Origin: Sporothrix humicola
Taxonomy: Eukaryota > Ascomycota > Sordariomycetes > Ophiostomatales > Ophiostomataceae
Length of the DNA: 64,000 nucleotides
Reading direction: 5' to 3'
Assembly: GCA_021396245.1 (NCBI GenBank)
Contig: WNYE01000004.1
Coordinates: 1-64,000, forward strand
Position 1 is the stretch's first letter. The number at the start of each line of letters is the position of its first letter. Below are positions 51,298 to 64,000 of the stretch, piece after piece. The position numbers were made by a program, and so were the translations under genes. Below the pieces are notes generated by a model. It saw only the letters and a program-made list of their open reading frames with translations. It was not told the DNA's origin and made no database searches.

Positions 51298-54200
51298 TTC
51301 TGATGTTGTGAAGAGATGTGGTTTTTGAGTGGTGGTAGAGTAGTGGTGGTGGTATAAGAATGTCGTAAGGCGAGCTAAGTGAGGAACGCGGCTGTAACGG
51401 TGTTGATGGATTGCGGGTTGCGGGAGGTTTATAAGAAAAAAAGACGTGGTATAAAAGATGGTGTCGTAAAAAGAATGCGTAGTATCCAAAAAAGCGTGAA
51501 TGAGAGAATGCTGAAGTGAAGATGAAAAGAAGCCGGTGATCGAGTTGTGAAGATGAGGATGAAGATTTTCTGGTTTCGGTAGACGGTGATGGCAGGAGGG
51601 CAGTATTATATTGAGAAACCAGAGTCCATCCAGACTGGGAAATCAGACAGGGAGGAACAACCAGAATCACAACAATACACGTTGCAATGCCAATAACAAT
51701 AATAGACCAAATGAGCAAAAAGACAGAAGAAAAAAACAAGAAGTGAAAAGAAGAAGAAGAGAAGGGAAGAAAGGGGGAGAGGGATGAAGGAGATGAAGGG
51801 AGAGCCTTGGAATCTATATGAATTACAGCATCGCCTCTCAATACTGGAGATGCTGCGTTCCTGACCAAGAAAATCCATTAAACCATCAGGCCTTTTGACC
51901 TGCCACCCCTTAAACGGCTGCATTTCTGAGCTTCTTGGGTTTTCCTAGTCTCTCAGAGTTTTCTGTTGCAAAAAAAGGCAAAACCCGTAGTCTGCGTTCC
52001 TGGGCATCGGAGCCGATCCATTTCTGTCTCTTCAACCTCCTTCTTTTTTTGCTTTTTCCGTCTCGCGAAAAGAGATCATCAGGAACAGGGTTAGGGTGTG
52101 GTCTTAGAAAAAGGGTGTGTGGAAAGACATCAAGAGCTTTCTTGTCCTTGACATCTCATGTGGTGTCTCTTCTGGCAGAGACACGGTGAGCAGGCGGGCA
52201 CACCTAGCCGAATGGTGGCCAATATGACGAGGCAGTATCCGTATGACTGCGAAAAGTGTTAAAGTGGTCTGGTGCTAGCTAGTAGTAGTTCGTTCTGTGC
52301 AGTAAGCAGGGGCCACGATGAAGAATGCAGGAAATCTCTGCTGTCACCAGAAAGCCCATCGCTGGATGGGGCATAGGGAGAGCCAAAGGACTGCACCAGA
52401 CCATAATGCACAGCTTCTCGTTGGCCAGACCGGTCCACGGCTGGGGGTGGACAGAAAGAGACAGAAGCATGCCAAAAGCAATGAAAGCGAGACGGGAAAG
52501 GCAGAGAACAGACAAAGTAAAGTGCCTGCAGCCACTGAGCTGTTGGGAAAATATGGAGATCTTGGGATTCATCGATCAGGGACCTGCAGATGCACCCAAA
52601 ATGCACCCAAACCGCTCCCAAAGACAGAAAACGCGTTCCTGGACTAAGCCGTCTTGGGCTTTCCCAGGGGCTGGCTGCATGCCACGCGTGAGCGCGAATT
52701 GCGTGTATCTTGCCTTTTTTTTTTCCATAGGAGACTAAGACATCTGCATTCCGCAGCATCGGCCGTGGGCTGCTTTTGTGCTATTTTGTGCACGCAGAGG
52801 CTGGAAAGGGTAAAGATCCGAAAAAAGCAGAGCCTCCTAAGAACGCAAAGCAGCAAGGGGCTGGAGGGAGAAAAAGAGCCTCTTAAAGCTCTCGAACAGC
52901 TAAGAAAAGCTCACAAAATCCTCTTCAAAAGCCCGCCAGCCAATGCTAGTGGCCAGACGGTGCAAGGCTCTGGAATTCGGTCTGGCCCCATCGTGTAAAG
53001 TGACTCGAGCGGATTTGTCCCACTCGCGGTGATGCTTGTGGTTTGGTCTTTTTCTGGTCCTCTGAGTCTGGAAGGTCCCCCTTTGATCGATAGGACCCGA
53101 GACCTGTCAGTCTGCTGCACGGCACATTCTTGTTGCGCATTTTCCAGATTGGGAGGGATGCGAGAAGAATGGAACACAGGAATCGATAGCCCACGAGGCA
53201 AAGAAGATCGATGCCCGGGCCGGCGATGTTTGAATCCAGGCTCTCAAAACCGTGGAAAACTCGAGTCCTTTGCGATGCTGTTCGCCCTGCCGTTATTTCT
53301 TCGGCCACAGTTTGACGTCGAAAGGCCCCGTCCACTCCCAACACGCCGAGACTGTGTTTGGCCTTTGGGGCCGGTATGGCTCCCACAACGGCTGGCTGTC
53401 TTCCATTTTTTTCCCCTGGTTCTCAATGACAGTTCTTGGCATCCCGTCTTCCTCGCCCGCCAGCTTCATTGGAACGCAGCAACTGCCAGAACACTCACAG
53501 AACATCATTCAGGAATGCCTTCACTTTTGTTTTTTCTCCTCTCCCTCACCTGAACTGCCGAAGTATGTCTGCCGTCAAGGGGTCTCTTTGACAATCGTTA
53601 TTTTTGGTATCATGATCGGAATCCCGGTAGAGCACAATGCAAAAAGAAAAAAGAACAACGGCAGGGAACGGGTTGTCGGGTATGGGTATTGGGCTTCGGC
53701 CTTGAATGCCGTGAAACGAAAATAGTTGGATAGCTGGATGAGGAGAGAAAAAGGGGGCGGAGGAGGAGTCACGATACTTTGCCTTCTCTCTGACCTACCA
53801 AAGAGGCAGTCGTGGAGGCACAAATTGCCTAAAGCGGACGTAAAAGGGCCAGGCGGGACGCAACTGCCATTTGAGGAAAGTAGATGCGGGAAAGCACGAC
53901 CCAGCAGCACCAAACCCCCCGGCTATGATGCACCAACCAAGCATCAGCACGGTGCCGCACCCGCTATTCCCGCTATTCAAAGCCCGTCTTCCCCGCACCC
54001 GCAGGCGCTGACCAGGCCTGGGCCGCTACATACACCAAAAGAGGCCAAAAACCTGGAGCGATTCTAGCAGACCCAGCGCCGCGATCGCAACTGCTCAGCG
54101 TCTCCAGTACCTATCGTCGCTATCACCAGCGTTGAACAAGGCCCTATTGTGTTCCGAATTATCTTCTCCAGGCCCTCCGAGTCGGCACTCGCTCGGATAT

Positions 54201-54402
54201 TTCACCGTTAGTCATCAGACCGCGGTTCGGAACTAAGCCCGAAGGGCACCTTCCATTTACAACGTCACAACCTACTTCAAGGTGAATCTTTCCACGCAAA
54301 CGTTCTCTAATTTCACAAAGTTGGATATTTTTGTTCAATTCTCGCTTCTCGAGCAGTACCGCCTCTCAATTCGTCCACCATATCCTCCCTATACCCTTCA
54401 AA
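51298..54402. other. divergent intergenic region, no gene recognised
   Basis: 3.1 kb between the divergent WSC and glutaryl-CoA dehydrogenase genes. 51298-51850 is largely the WSC leader (pyrimidine-rich on -). Frames of up to about 170 codons around 52250-53730 overlap each other on both strands and match nothing known. The final 60 bases lead into the next ATG. Confidence 0.45.
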
Positions 54403-56169
54403 ATGTCTAGACATCTTTGCCGTCGCCTAGGTGGCCAGCTCCTCCGCCAGAACCCCGCTGTCGCCTCGCGTCGCGCATATTCCACCCCTGCCGCGACAAC
54501 TTTCGACTGGCAAGATCCCCTCTCGTCCAAGAGCCTTCTCACAGAGGAAGAGATCTCTATTTCAGAAACTGCCGAGCGGTACTGCCAGGAACTTCTGTTG
54601 CCTCGTCTAGAAGGTACGTTTGCTTTCTTTTTCGATTGCTTGCGCTGCAATAGCTCCAGTAGCTGTCAAGGGAGGGGCGAAATTCTTCACAGTTTTGTCC
54701 AAAGATGTCCCTGTTCACGACGAACCCCCTCCCTGAATTAATCTCGCACCGTCTCCCTCGCATCACCACTCTCCCTGCAAGAACTGTAGCTACAGCTGGA
54801 AAGTTCTCAGCATTCCGCGGCGCTTTAATTGTGCTGAGCAGCCCTTCGTTCTTTCTTTTGGCGGCCTTTTGTCTCCCTGATGAAGGTCCTTGTTTGCCAG
54901 CATTTTTTAGCCTTTGACAGCTCTTTTGTGCGCAAGCACAAATCAATTACAGCACAGCTTTACACATCTGCACACAATTGCACACATTATTTATTATACG
55001 TCACTGTCAGGAACGCACGCCCAGCTAATAATGCACCTTCGCCCTGTGTAGAGGCCTATCGCAATGAAAACTACGACAAGACCCAGCTGCAGGAGATGGG
55101 CGAGCTGGGCCTGCTCGGTGCCACCATTAAGGGATACGGCTGTGCTGGCGTCTCGAGCGTCGCCGGTGGCCTCATCACCAAGGCCGTCGAGCGTGTCGAC
55201 TCGGGCTACCGCTCCGGCATGAGCGTGCAGTCCAGCTTGGTCATGGGCGGCATCGCCGAGTTTGGCAACGAGGAGCAAAAGGAGCGTTTCCTGCCGGGCA
55301 TGGCCCAGGGCAAGATCCTGGGCGCCTTTGGTCTCACGGAGCCCAACCACGGCAGCGACCCGGGCTCCCTTGAGACCGTGGCGGTCGAGCACCCAACGAA
55401 GAAGGGCTACTACAACCTGAGCGGGTCCAAGACCTGGATCACCAACAGCCCGATTGCCGACGTCATGCTGATCTGGGCCAAGGTCGCTGACCCCTCAATG
55501 GGCCTGGCCAAGGACGGCAGCCCCAAGAAGGTCATTCGTGGCTTTGTGGTCGAGCGCAAGGACGCGCCCGCCGGCTCTCTGGAGACCCCGGCCATTAAGA
55601 ACAAGCTCGGCCTGCGCGCCAGCATCACGGGCATGATCCACCTCGACAACTGCCCTGTCCCCGCCGAGAACATGCTGCCGCATGCCGAGGGTCTGCGGGG
55701 CCCCTTTGGCTGCCTCAACCAGGCCCGCTACGGCATCGCCATGGGCGTCATGGGCGCCCTCGAGGACTGCATCAGCCGCGCCCGTACCTACTCGCTCGAG
55801 CGCAAGCAGTTCCGCGGCAACCCGCTTGCCAAGTACCAGCTGATCCAGAAGAAGCTGGCCGATGCCGCCACGGACGCCGCTTTCGGCACACTCGCCGCCA
55901 TCCAGGTCGGCCGCCTCAAGGACGCCGGCGGCGACGCTGCCGTGGGCCTGCCCGACATGATCAGCATGATCAAGCGCCAGAACTGCGATCGGGCGCTGCA
56001 CGGCGCGCGTGTGCTGCAGGAGATCTTTGGCGGCAACGCAGTGAGCGACGAGTACGGCATTGGCCGGCACGTGGCCAACCTGTTTGTGGCACAGACGTAC
56101 GAGGGCCAGAGCGACATCCACAGCCTGATCATTGGCCGTGCGATCACGGGCGTTCAGGCCTTTGCATAA
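54403..56169 (+). CDS. glutaryl-CoA dehydrogenase, mitochondrial
   Basis: Exons 54403-54613 and 55052-56169 give 442 residues; the 438-nt intron has donor GTACGT and acceptor GTGTAG and joins LLPRLE to EAYRNENYD as in the family. An Arg-rich N terminus (MSRHLCRRLGG, ending in RRAYS) is a mitochondrial targeting sequence. Acyl-CoA dehydrogenase signatures are GATIKGYGCAGVSSVA, VDSGYRSGMSVQSSL, GAFGLTEPNHGSDPGS, NSPIADVMLIWAK and ARYGIAMGVMGA. The catalytic base is Glu421 in TYEGQSDIHSLIIGRAITG. Known reaction: oxidative decarboxylation of glutaryl-CoA to crotonyl-CoA with FAD, in lysine and tryptophan breakdown in the matrix. Intron size is unusual for this window, where most are 50-70 nt. Confidence 0.95.
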
Positions 56170-57553
56170 ACGGCGATGCGGTTAAACAAAAGGAGAAAAG
56201 TATAATGACATTTGAAAAACATAATAGCCGAGCCATATAATAGCATTCATTTCCCAAATGTTTTGATCTGAACCGGTCTTATTTTTGTACCGTTCGTTTG
56301 TTTTGTTTTCGTTCGGTAAATTGCGTGACACAAACGATGCACACACATGCGGAGTGCGGACCGTATACACGCCCAGTTTCTGAGTATTTACTGTAGTATT
56401 CCGTAGGCTCTCTTCAAGGCTGACCAGCGTGTCTTGTGCAAGCTGAGAATCGTGAGGATGCACTGGATATACGGCAATGTGTTTCACCAATTTCACCAGC
56501 TTGAAGAAATTGGTGATTGTATCATGAGAGTGACAAAGTGGCATAAACAACACTAAAAAATAAAGCAGACAAAGACACCAAACCCTGTAAATGCATGCGA
56601 TCTTTGATTCAGACCCCTTTCAGTCTTAAAACAGTACCCTGGCAACCTGGCTCTCACCACGTTTTCATGTTCACACTCAATGACAGACTGCCTTTCGTGT
56701 CTCTTAATGAAACAAAGAATTTTAATAAAATAAAGCGACTGGTCGTGCTCAGTCGGGCTCAGTAATCGTCGTATTGGACGACCCTTGGGCATATATCGCG
56801 GAAGCTACGTGAGATCTGGATATGAGGTTGGGCAACAACATGTGTGCATTGGCTGTATGCAGACAGCCCGTCTGCATTTGTAACAACATGAAAAATGACA
56901 GTCACTGAAGTGGCGAGTTTCTGCCATTTGTTTTATCAGGTGCAAAATTGCCTTTTTCATGTCTGGTTTGTCATGAAGTGTCAGCCCATTCACACCTATT
57001 AATCGAGCATTCAAGCCACACATACTTCAATTCAGTGGTTTGTCGCTTAGATAATGTAATGTGGCTGTGTAGAGCTATGCCATTTTGGGCTACTTTTTGC
57101 CGCTAGAATCCTCTAGACGCCTAGCAACCACTGCAAGAACGGCGATTTAGCTTGGTGCCTGACGAACCCTGATTGGCTGAACTGTCAGGCGGCGGCTCGC
57201 CAGGCGACAAAGAGGAAGAAAGGGCGGAGGCAGAAACGCAAGGCGGTGGGAAGGCAGAATGAGGCACAGGGCGAAGAAAGGAAGGTGGTGACCCGCACTG
57301 GGCACTGGGCACTGGGCAGCGGGTCGCTCTTTCCCTCTTTTCCCCTCTATTCCCACCAACAAACACCGTCATTTTGCTCCATTCGCAGCGTTCTGGCAGT
57401 CACTGCCCCCCTTCTGTAGCGGCCAAGGCTCCTCTTTTTCGCCCTTATCCTCTCCCCTAGAAAAAACCATCCCTCCTTTTTTTCTTCCCTCGCCGCTTCC
57501 AAAAACAAATCTCTCCCTTCTTCCCTTCCATTCAAACCAAACATCACAAATCG
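56170..57553. other. intergenic region before UBC4
   Basis: About 1.4 kb. AT-rich to 57100, probably the 3' region of the preceding gene. At 57295-57320 a 7-bp unit GCACTGG repeats three times with a degenerate fourth copy. From 57370 the + strand is strongly pyrimidine-rich, the start of the UBC4 leader. No gene recognised. Confidence 0.45.
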
Positions 57554-57772
57554 GTAAGTTTTGTTGATCCTCACGCAGCCTCGCATCACCATCCCCATCC
57601 CGCACCCAGAGCTTTCTGCACACACCCGGGTGCCTTCTCTGTCTTTCCCTCACCCACTCTTCCATTTTGTCTGGCATTACTGGCCGCTTTAGCACCGTGC
57701 CAGCCGCGACCGAGCGCCGACTTTCGCCACGTTTCTCCCGGCTCTCATACTGACCATATATATTCTCTCCAG
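57554..57772 (+). other. likely 5' UTR intron of UBC4
   Basis: Donor GTAAGT at 57554, branch TACTGAC at 57748-57754 and acceptor TCCAG ending at 57772, 18 nt after the branch. It would be a 219-nt intron ending 190 nt before the ATG. The fit to splicing signals is as good as that of the coding introns; no transcript was available to confirm it. Confidence 0.55.
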
Positions 57773-57961
57773 ACCACCCCTCTTGTTTGACGACACCTGC
57801 ATCTTGCATTCATCATACCAAACATCTCGATCATAACATCACACCCTGCGATAACTGTCGAACACGTCGACTTCTTTTCCTCACGAGCGAACTGACGCAA
57901 GGCTGCTACCCGCGTTGCCGTCTTCTTCCCCTCTTTTTCACAACCACCACATCACATCACA

Positions 57962-59347
<1,386 letters not shown>

Positions 59348-62300
59348 ACGCAGACACCCGTTTTCCACCTGTCTCTTGGCCGACTGCCGGCGCAACCGAC
59401 GCCTAGAACTTGGACAACCACCGAGTGTATCAAAGCATACATGTTACGATGATTCGATAGTAGCGGGATAGAGTTTGAGCAAAAGCCGGTTCTCTTCCTT
59501 GCGAGCTCGTGTAACTAGATTTTCTTTCGACATACCTGAGGTCCACTTCAGCCCTTCGATACAGCTGGTTTAGGAGGAGGATGTTACTTTTTTCTGCATC
59601 GGCATCACGCGATGGGGTTATTTGTTGTTAGGCACAGGAAGAGCTGGAGAGTATCATGACTAGGAGGCGGTTGGGGAACGGATATCTGAGGAGAGACGGA
59701 CGGACTAACGACGATACCATGAATGCACACCGCAACGCTTCACATTTACTTCCCTTTCCATAAATACTACTCCCATTATTGCATTACCGCCGCAGTTAGC
59801 ATTCATTCACAACCTTCACCCTCCATTTTCTTGTGTTTCTTGTCTCTGTGCAATGGGTTATTTGCCTTTGTTTACTACCGAGTCTTTTTCATCTGGAACT
59901 GCATTTTATTATTATTATTATTTTGCTTTCGAGGGCTTTGTTTTCAACTGTCTTTGTTCTACTTCACCTTGCTTCCCTTTGCTTTCAAGATCGGTTGCAC
60001 TTTGTTGCTTCATGATAGACAACACCTCAAATAAAGCAATATAGAGAATCAGATAACTACAGCTGACTATGAGAGTGATATTGCTAAGCCTGTCCGGTCT
60101 ACGGAATGAAAAGAGGCTTTACCTACTGGGCAAATTCTTATAGATAACAAATGCAATTCATACCACATATACTTCCGTGTTCAAGTGATCACCACAATCT
60201 GTGAATCACGACTATCTGCAGTGACAATCCTCGTAAATGGCAATTCTTACCTATCATATGTAAAGTTACGTGATAATTCACTGCCATACGTTCCAACGGA
60301 CACTTTATCATTCACTTGTCTATCCCGCTTGTACTATATTTACTCGCCGGTGCCATCATGTTCTGTTTCCTTGTTTCCTTTCACGCTTTTGTTTACCTCC
60401 TTCAATTTTATCTTGAATCATATACGGTGCCCGCGAACCCTAAAAAAAAAGTAAGCACGACAAGCGAAGCGTCTGTTTCTCCAAAGATATGGTGTTTTTA
60501 TGTGCCCTTGTTGGTTCATAATCGTTGAAACAACGCAACCTCACGATTCCAACATCCCTAATTTTGTGCAATACCACATACAGGGCTGTTTATACAGTAA
60601 TATGTAGCTTCAACATCCTGGATTTTGCTCCCGCCCAGCATACCCTAGCTACAAACTTCCCATGAAGATACAAATTGTGGCGGACTGCAACATTCCAACA
60701 GTGAGCAAAGAGACATCATGGGTTGCATATCTCACGAAACAAATCCTCATATGCGGATGCCCATGTTTATGAAAAGGGGCTTCGACATCCAAAAGATAAG
60801 AGGATTTGAATGTTTCTACGGTGTTCGGGTTGGCTTACGGCAAGGAGACAAAGGGAAAACAAAAGAGTGTATGAAAAAAGGGGACGAAAACGAAAACAGT
60901 TGAGCCTCCCCTTTTTCCTCTTGCAGTTTCTATGTTTAGAGATCGACTTCCGGGGTATGTCTTGGAAGGAGGGAAAGAGCCGAGAGGAGAGCGGGCTGTG
61001 AGAAGAAAAGAGGGCAAGTCTAGGAGAGTTTTGGGCAAGTTTGGTAAAACATATATATGCAAGAATGCAAAGTGTGCTGTCCAATGATTGGGAAATGCAT
61101 TCTCGGAGTCCGGACAAGTGTATGTGAAAGTCCAGATTCCGTATCTCCATACATATACGCGTTCACTATGCTGCTCAAACTTCTCGACAAGCTTACACAA
61201 AAATGTCAAAATGCGGACGCTTCTTCACAACGAAAGAAGAGGCGGCAGAGAAGTGCCGGGGAGATGCAAAGTCGGCAACCAATGAGTGGTTGAGAGATGG
61301 ATAAAAGGTCTCGATTCTTTGGTTCTCGCCGGCTGCGTGGCGTCTGTGGAGCGACAATCTCCCTCCATCTGTGCTTTTCAGCATGAACAGCTGCAGGGAT
61401 CGTGGAGATAAAATGGGTGCCAATGGCTGACGTTGAAATATGGAAGATTCTTGGTCAGAGATCGTGAGGCTTTCGTAGGCATTTGGCATGACCCACTTTT
61501 CCCGCCGAAAGGCCCTGGCCGACCGCCAAAACCAGCGCTCATCCGCCATGCAACCCACCATTGGCATACCACCACAACTTTTAGGCCAGGGTCCGCGTTC
61601 CCCCCAAATATCCCGCCCTTCTTGTCGCAGAAAGCCCCTGACGAAACGACCTGCGACAGTTCGGGTGGGTCTTGTCGCCCAATCAGCCAATGACAGTGCA
61701 GCTTTGCCCCCTTCACATAAAAATACAGTCTTCTGAATGCTTCCTCATATTGATACCGTTCACACTCTTCACACATCGTGGCCTTCAAACAGCTTCACAA
61801 GCCGCTTCACATTGTCAAAATGGCGCCATTACCCACCCATGCGACCGGGTGCACGCCAATCCTGTCTGTGTGCGTCGACCTCTTTTTCTCGATTTTGTGT
61901 TGTTTTCCTTGCCTCCCAAACACGTTTGAATACCGCTTTGTTTTCTTTTGTGCATTTCATACATATCTTGTCCTGTCAAAATCCCAGCGCCCTGGTAAAA
62001 TGTGTGCTTGTAAGCGTCGCCCAGGACCATGATGCTCTTAAACGTAATTTTTGTCAGAGGAGGGTGACGCGTACGCTTTCTTTTGAATGTTTTTATTCTT
62101 GTGTCTGCTGTTTTGTAAAGCTTGTTCTGTAGGTCCTGTCACTGCTTCTCCAGCTTCTCCGTTCGCTCCTTTTTCTCCACCAAATAAGCGTTTTTGCCCA
62201 ATTGGTCTCTTGCAAGCCTGAAACCTCGTACCCCAAAATCTTCCTGTCACGAAGAAAGGCCACGAAAGACGACTTGAACATCTTGATTTCTTTCGATCTG

Positions 62301-63560
62301 CTTTCCATTTCACTGATGAAGAAGTGCATTTGCTCAGATGCTGTACAACAGCCAATTCCGTCCATATTCCAAGATCGAGAGTCCGGCGTACGAGTGCAAC
62401 GCACTTTGTCCCTCTCTCCCCGAGTCTTGCATACGACCCACCTGTCGCACTGCCCATAGGAGCCGCCCAAATCTGGCCGTGTTTGTTTCGTCTTCAACGT
62501 CCGTGACAATAGCTTGGAAATATTCGACGTACGACATCAGATACTTTCCAAAATGCGGCGTAGTGTATGTCTTACCAAAGTACTCCGTTCTCCGTACTCT
62601 GTGGTTCCATCGCTCCTTCCCCCCCTTTTTCAGCATGTATTTTTTACGTGGTGGCGGTCGCACTTTCCTGTGCTGCTTTGCAGTTCTCGATCCCCCTCTA
62701 CAAATTGCGTTACATTTATTCGATGAACAAGGAAACCTCACTCGGTCCCTCCTTCCCACCCCGGCCAACACTGCCCGTATTTTACAGGCCTTCAAGCCCT
62801 GCCGCGAAAATACATGCAGGAGCCCCTTAAACAATGTCTTCAGCTGTCATTTTTGCCGCGTTCGCTCCTTCCCTGCTATCAATGTATCGTGGGGTCTTTC
62901 CTGCTTTGTTTCTCGCGATGCAAAAGAATCGTAATTGCCTTCCTGGCGCTCTCCTATCCTCCAAACCCTGCCTCACGTAGCCCCTTTTCTCATCGCCTCA
63001 TCTTCAGCCCAGGATTGTCAAGGAAACAAAAATAGAACTAACTCCTCCTGTTTGGCATATGCTTGGGAGGGTATCACAGCTCTTTGTTTACTTTCCCATC
63101 AACTGCCCAGAGCAATTCCTTTAGTACTGCATCTTTCCAACACCAAAAGTTATGTTGATTTCATTCAATTGTCCCCAAATATCTTCTCATCTTGACATTT
63201 CCTCCGGTCCCTACGGAGCCCCTTTTCAGCGTTCCTCTAGCTCCAGTTCTGGCCCATTCTTCGTACCACGATACCGTTACGTTCTGAGGGGCTTAAGACA
63301 AGATACCCACAGCCAGAGCACCTTTGACCCTAGTCGCAAAACCGCAAAACCGCAAAGCCAAAACAACGATACAACGGCGACGTATTCCTTTTTTTCTTTT
63401 CGTTGTCACGGTCAAGGCTGTGGCCAGGCCCTGGCCGTTCTCTCACACACAAAGAGCCAGAGACTCGCCCAATCCCAGCTCACAATCCCAGCAGCCGCCG
63501 GGTGCAGGCATTGTCTCGAGGTATGATCTTCCTCAAAATCACCTTATGTTTCTGAAGCAC
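59348..63560. other. gene-poor right flank
   Basis: About 4.2 kb without a recognisable gene. The UBC4 3' UTR probably ends before about 60040. One exact ATCAGATAA lies at 60048-60056; alone, it may be chance. TACTCCGTT and TCTCCGTAC lie side by side at 62581-62597. Frames up to 198 codons (62338-62934) are Pro/Ser/Cys-rich and overlap others on both strands, so I do not call them. Confidence 0.45.
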
Positions 63561-64000
63561 CAGAGTCTTGGCGTCCCTCATAACACTCCCCCGATCTCCC
63601 ACATCCACCCTTTCTATTCTTTTCCTTTTGGTTTCTCTTGTCCTTCCTTTTCTTCCTTTTCCTACCGTCTCTCTCTTTTTGCTCTCTCTTTTTGTCCCTT
63701 TTTTCCTTTGCATCCACACCGAAGCCAGTCTTTTCTCTTCTGCCATCCCCCTCCTTCACTTCTTTCCTTCCCTTTTCTTCCTTTTTTTTTCTTCCCTTCT
63801 TTTGTGTCATCATCGCCATTTTCGATTTCCATCCTGCGTTGGTCTCCGTTTCTCCCTTCATCTTCGAGAGAGTGAGAGAGAAAAGAGACAGGTTGTTCGC
63901 CATCATCGTTTGAATTGTCTTTCGCTGACGCTCACGACTCTTTTTTTCCTCTGCGCCTCTTCTCCTCGCAGACTCGATATTCGTTCATTCTTTCATCGAT
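63561..64000 (+). promoter_or_regulatory. pyrimidine-rich stretch, probable leader of a gene beyond the right edge
   Basis: From about 63595 to the end the + strand is dominated by C and T (long CTTTTCTTCC runs), as in the leaders of FTR1, the GH76 gene and UBC4 in this window. A rightward gene probably starts beyond 64000. This is inference from composition alone. Confidence 0.35.

Noticed and set aside
62338..62934. 198-codon frame in the right flank
   Set aside because: Other frames of similar length overlap it on both strands, and it has no known motif and no GC3 bias.

Overview
This is nuclear DNA of a filamentous ascomycete (Pezizomycotina, most likely a Sordariomycete; I cannot fix the order). 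The evidence is short GT-AG introns (50-70 nt, with CTRAC branch sites), strongly GC3-biased coding exons in AT-richer flanks, long pyrimidine-rich 5' leaders, and fungus-typical proteins (Fet3, Ftr1, a Dcw1/Dfg5 mannosidase, a WSC glycoprotein, a PTH11/SAT4-type seven-helix protein). Gene density is low: fifteen genes in 64 kb, plus one doubtful small frame. No rRNA, tRNA, CRISPR array or intact transposon was found.

Layout. 1-4.2 kb: no gene. 4.2-8.0 kb: a maleylacetate-reductase-like Fe-ADH-superfamily enzyme, then the rRNA methyltransferase RRP8, both on +. 8.4-10 kb: DDI1 on -, with its start codon split by an intron. 11.7-13.4 kb: a NYN/PIN-like nuclease-family protein on +. 14.4-16 kb: a SET-domain protein with a signal-like N terminus on -. 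17.7-20.7 kb: an EH-domain plus Vps4-like AAA ATPase fusion on +. 21.1-23.0 kb: ferroxidase FET3 on -. 23-33.5 kb: a very long gene-free spacer. 33.5-34.6 kb: iron permease FTR1 on +. 38.4-40.5 kb: a GH76 mannosidase (DCW1/DFG5) on +. 41-43.6 kb: a seven-helix rhodopsin-like protein on -. 45.9-48 kb: a small PPxY protein on + converging on a MOSC-domain protein on -. 49.2-51.3 kb: a WSC-domain cell-wall protein on -. 54.4-56.2 kb: glutaryl-CoA dehydrogenase on +. 58-59.3 kb: the ubiquitin-conjugating enzyme UBC4 on +. 59.4-64 kb: no gene, ending in what looks like the leader of a gene beyond the right edge.

FET3 and FTR1 form one functional unit: Fet3 oxidises Fe(II) at the plasma membrane and Ftr1 imports the resulting Fe(III). 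They are divergent, as in many fungi, but separated by about 10.5 kb. That spacer holds seven exact ATCWGATAA sites, the consensus of the iron-responsive GATA repressors (SreA/Sre1/Urbs1), where about 0.2 would be expected by chance. This iron-uptake locus is the strongest system-level signal. The other genes are housekeeping or cell-surface genes without evident joint function. Splice sites were assigned by eye from GT-AG signals, reading frame and fit to the protein families.
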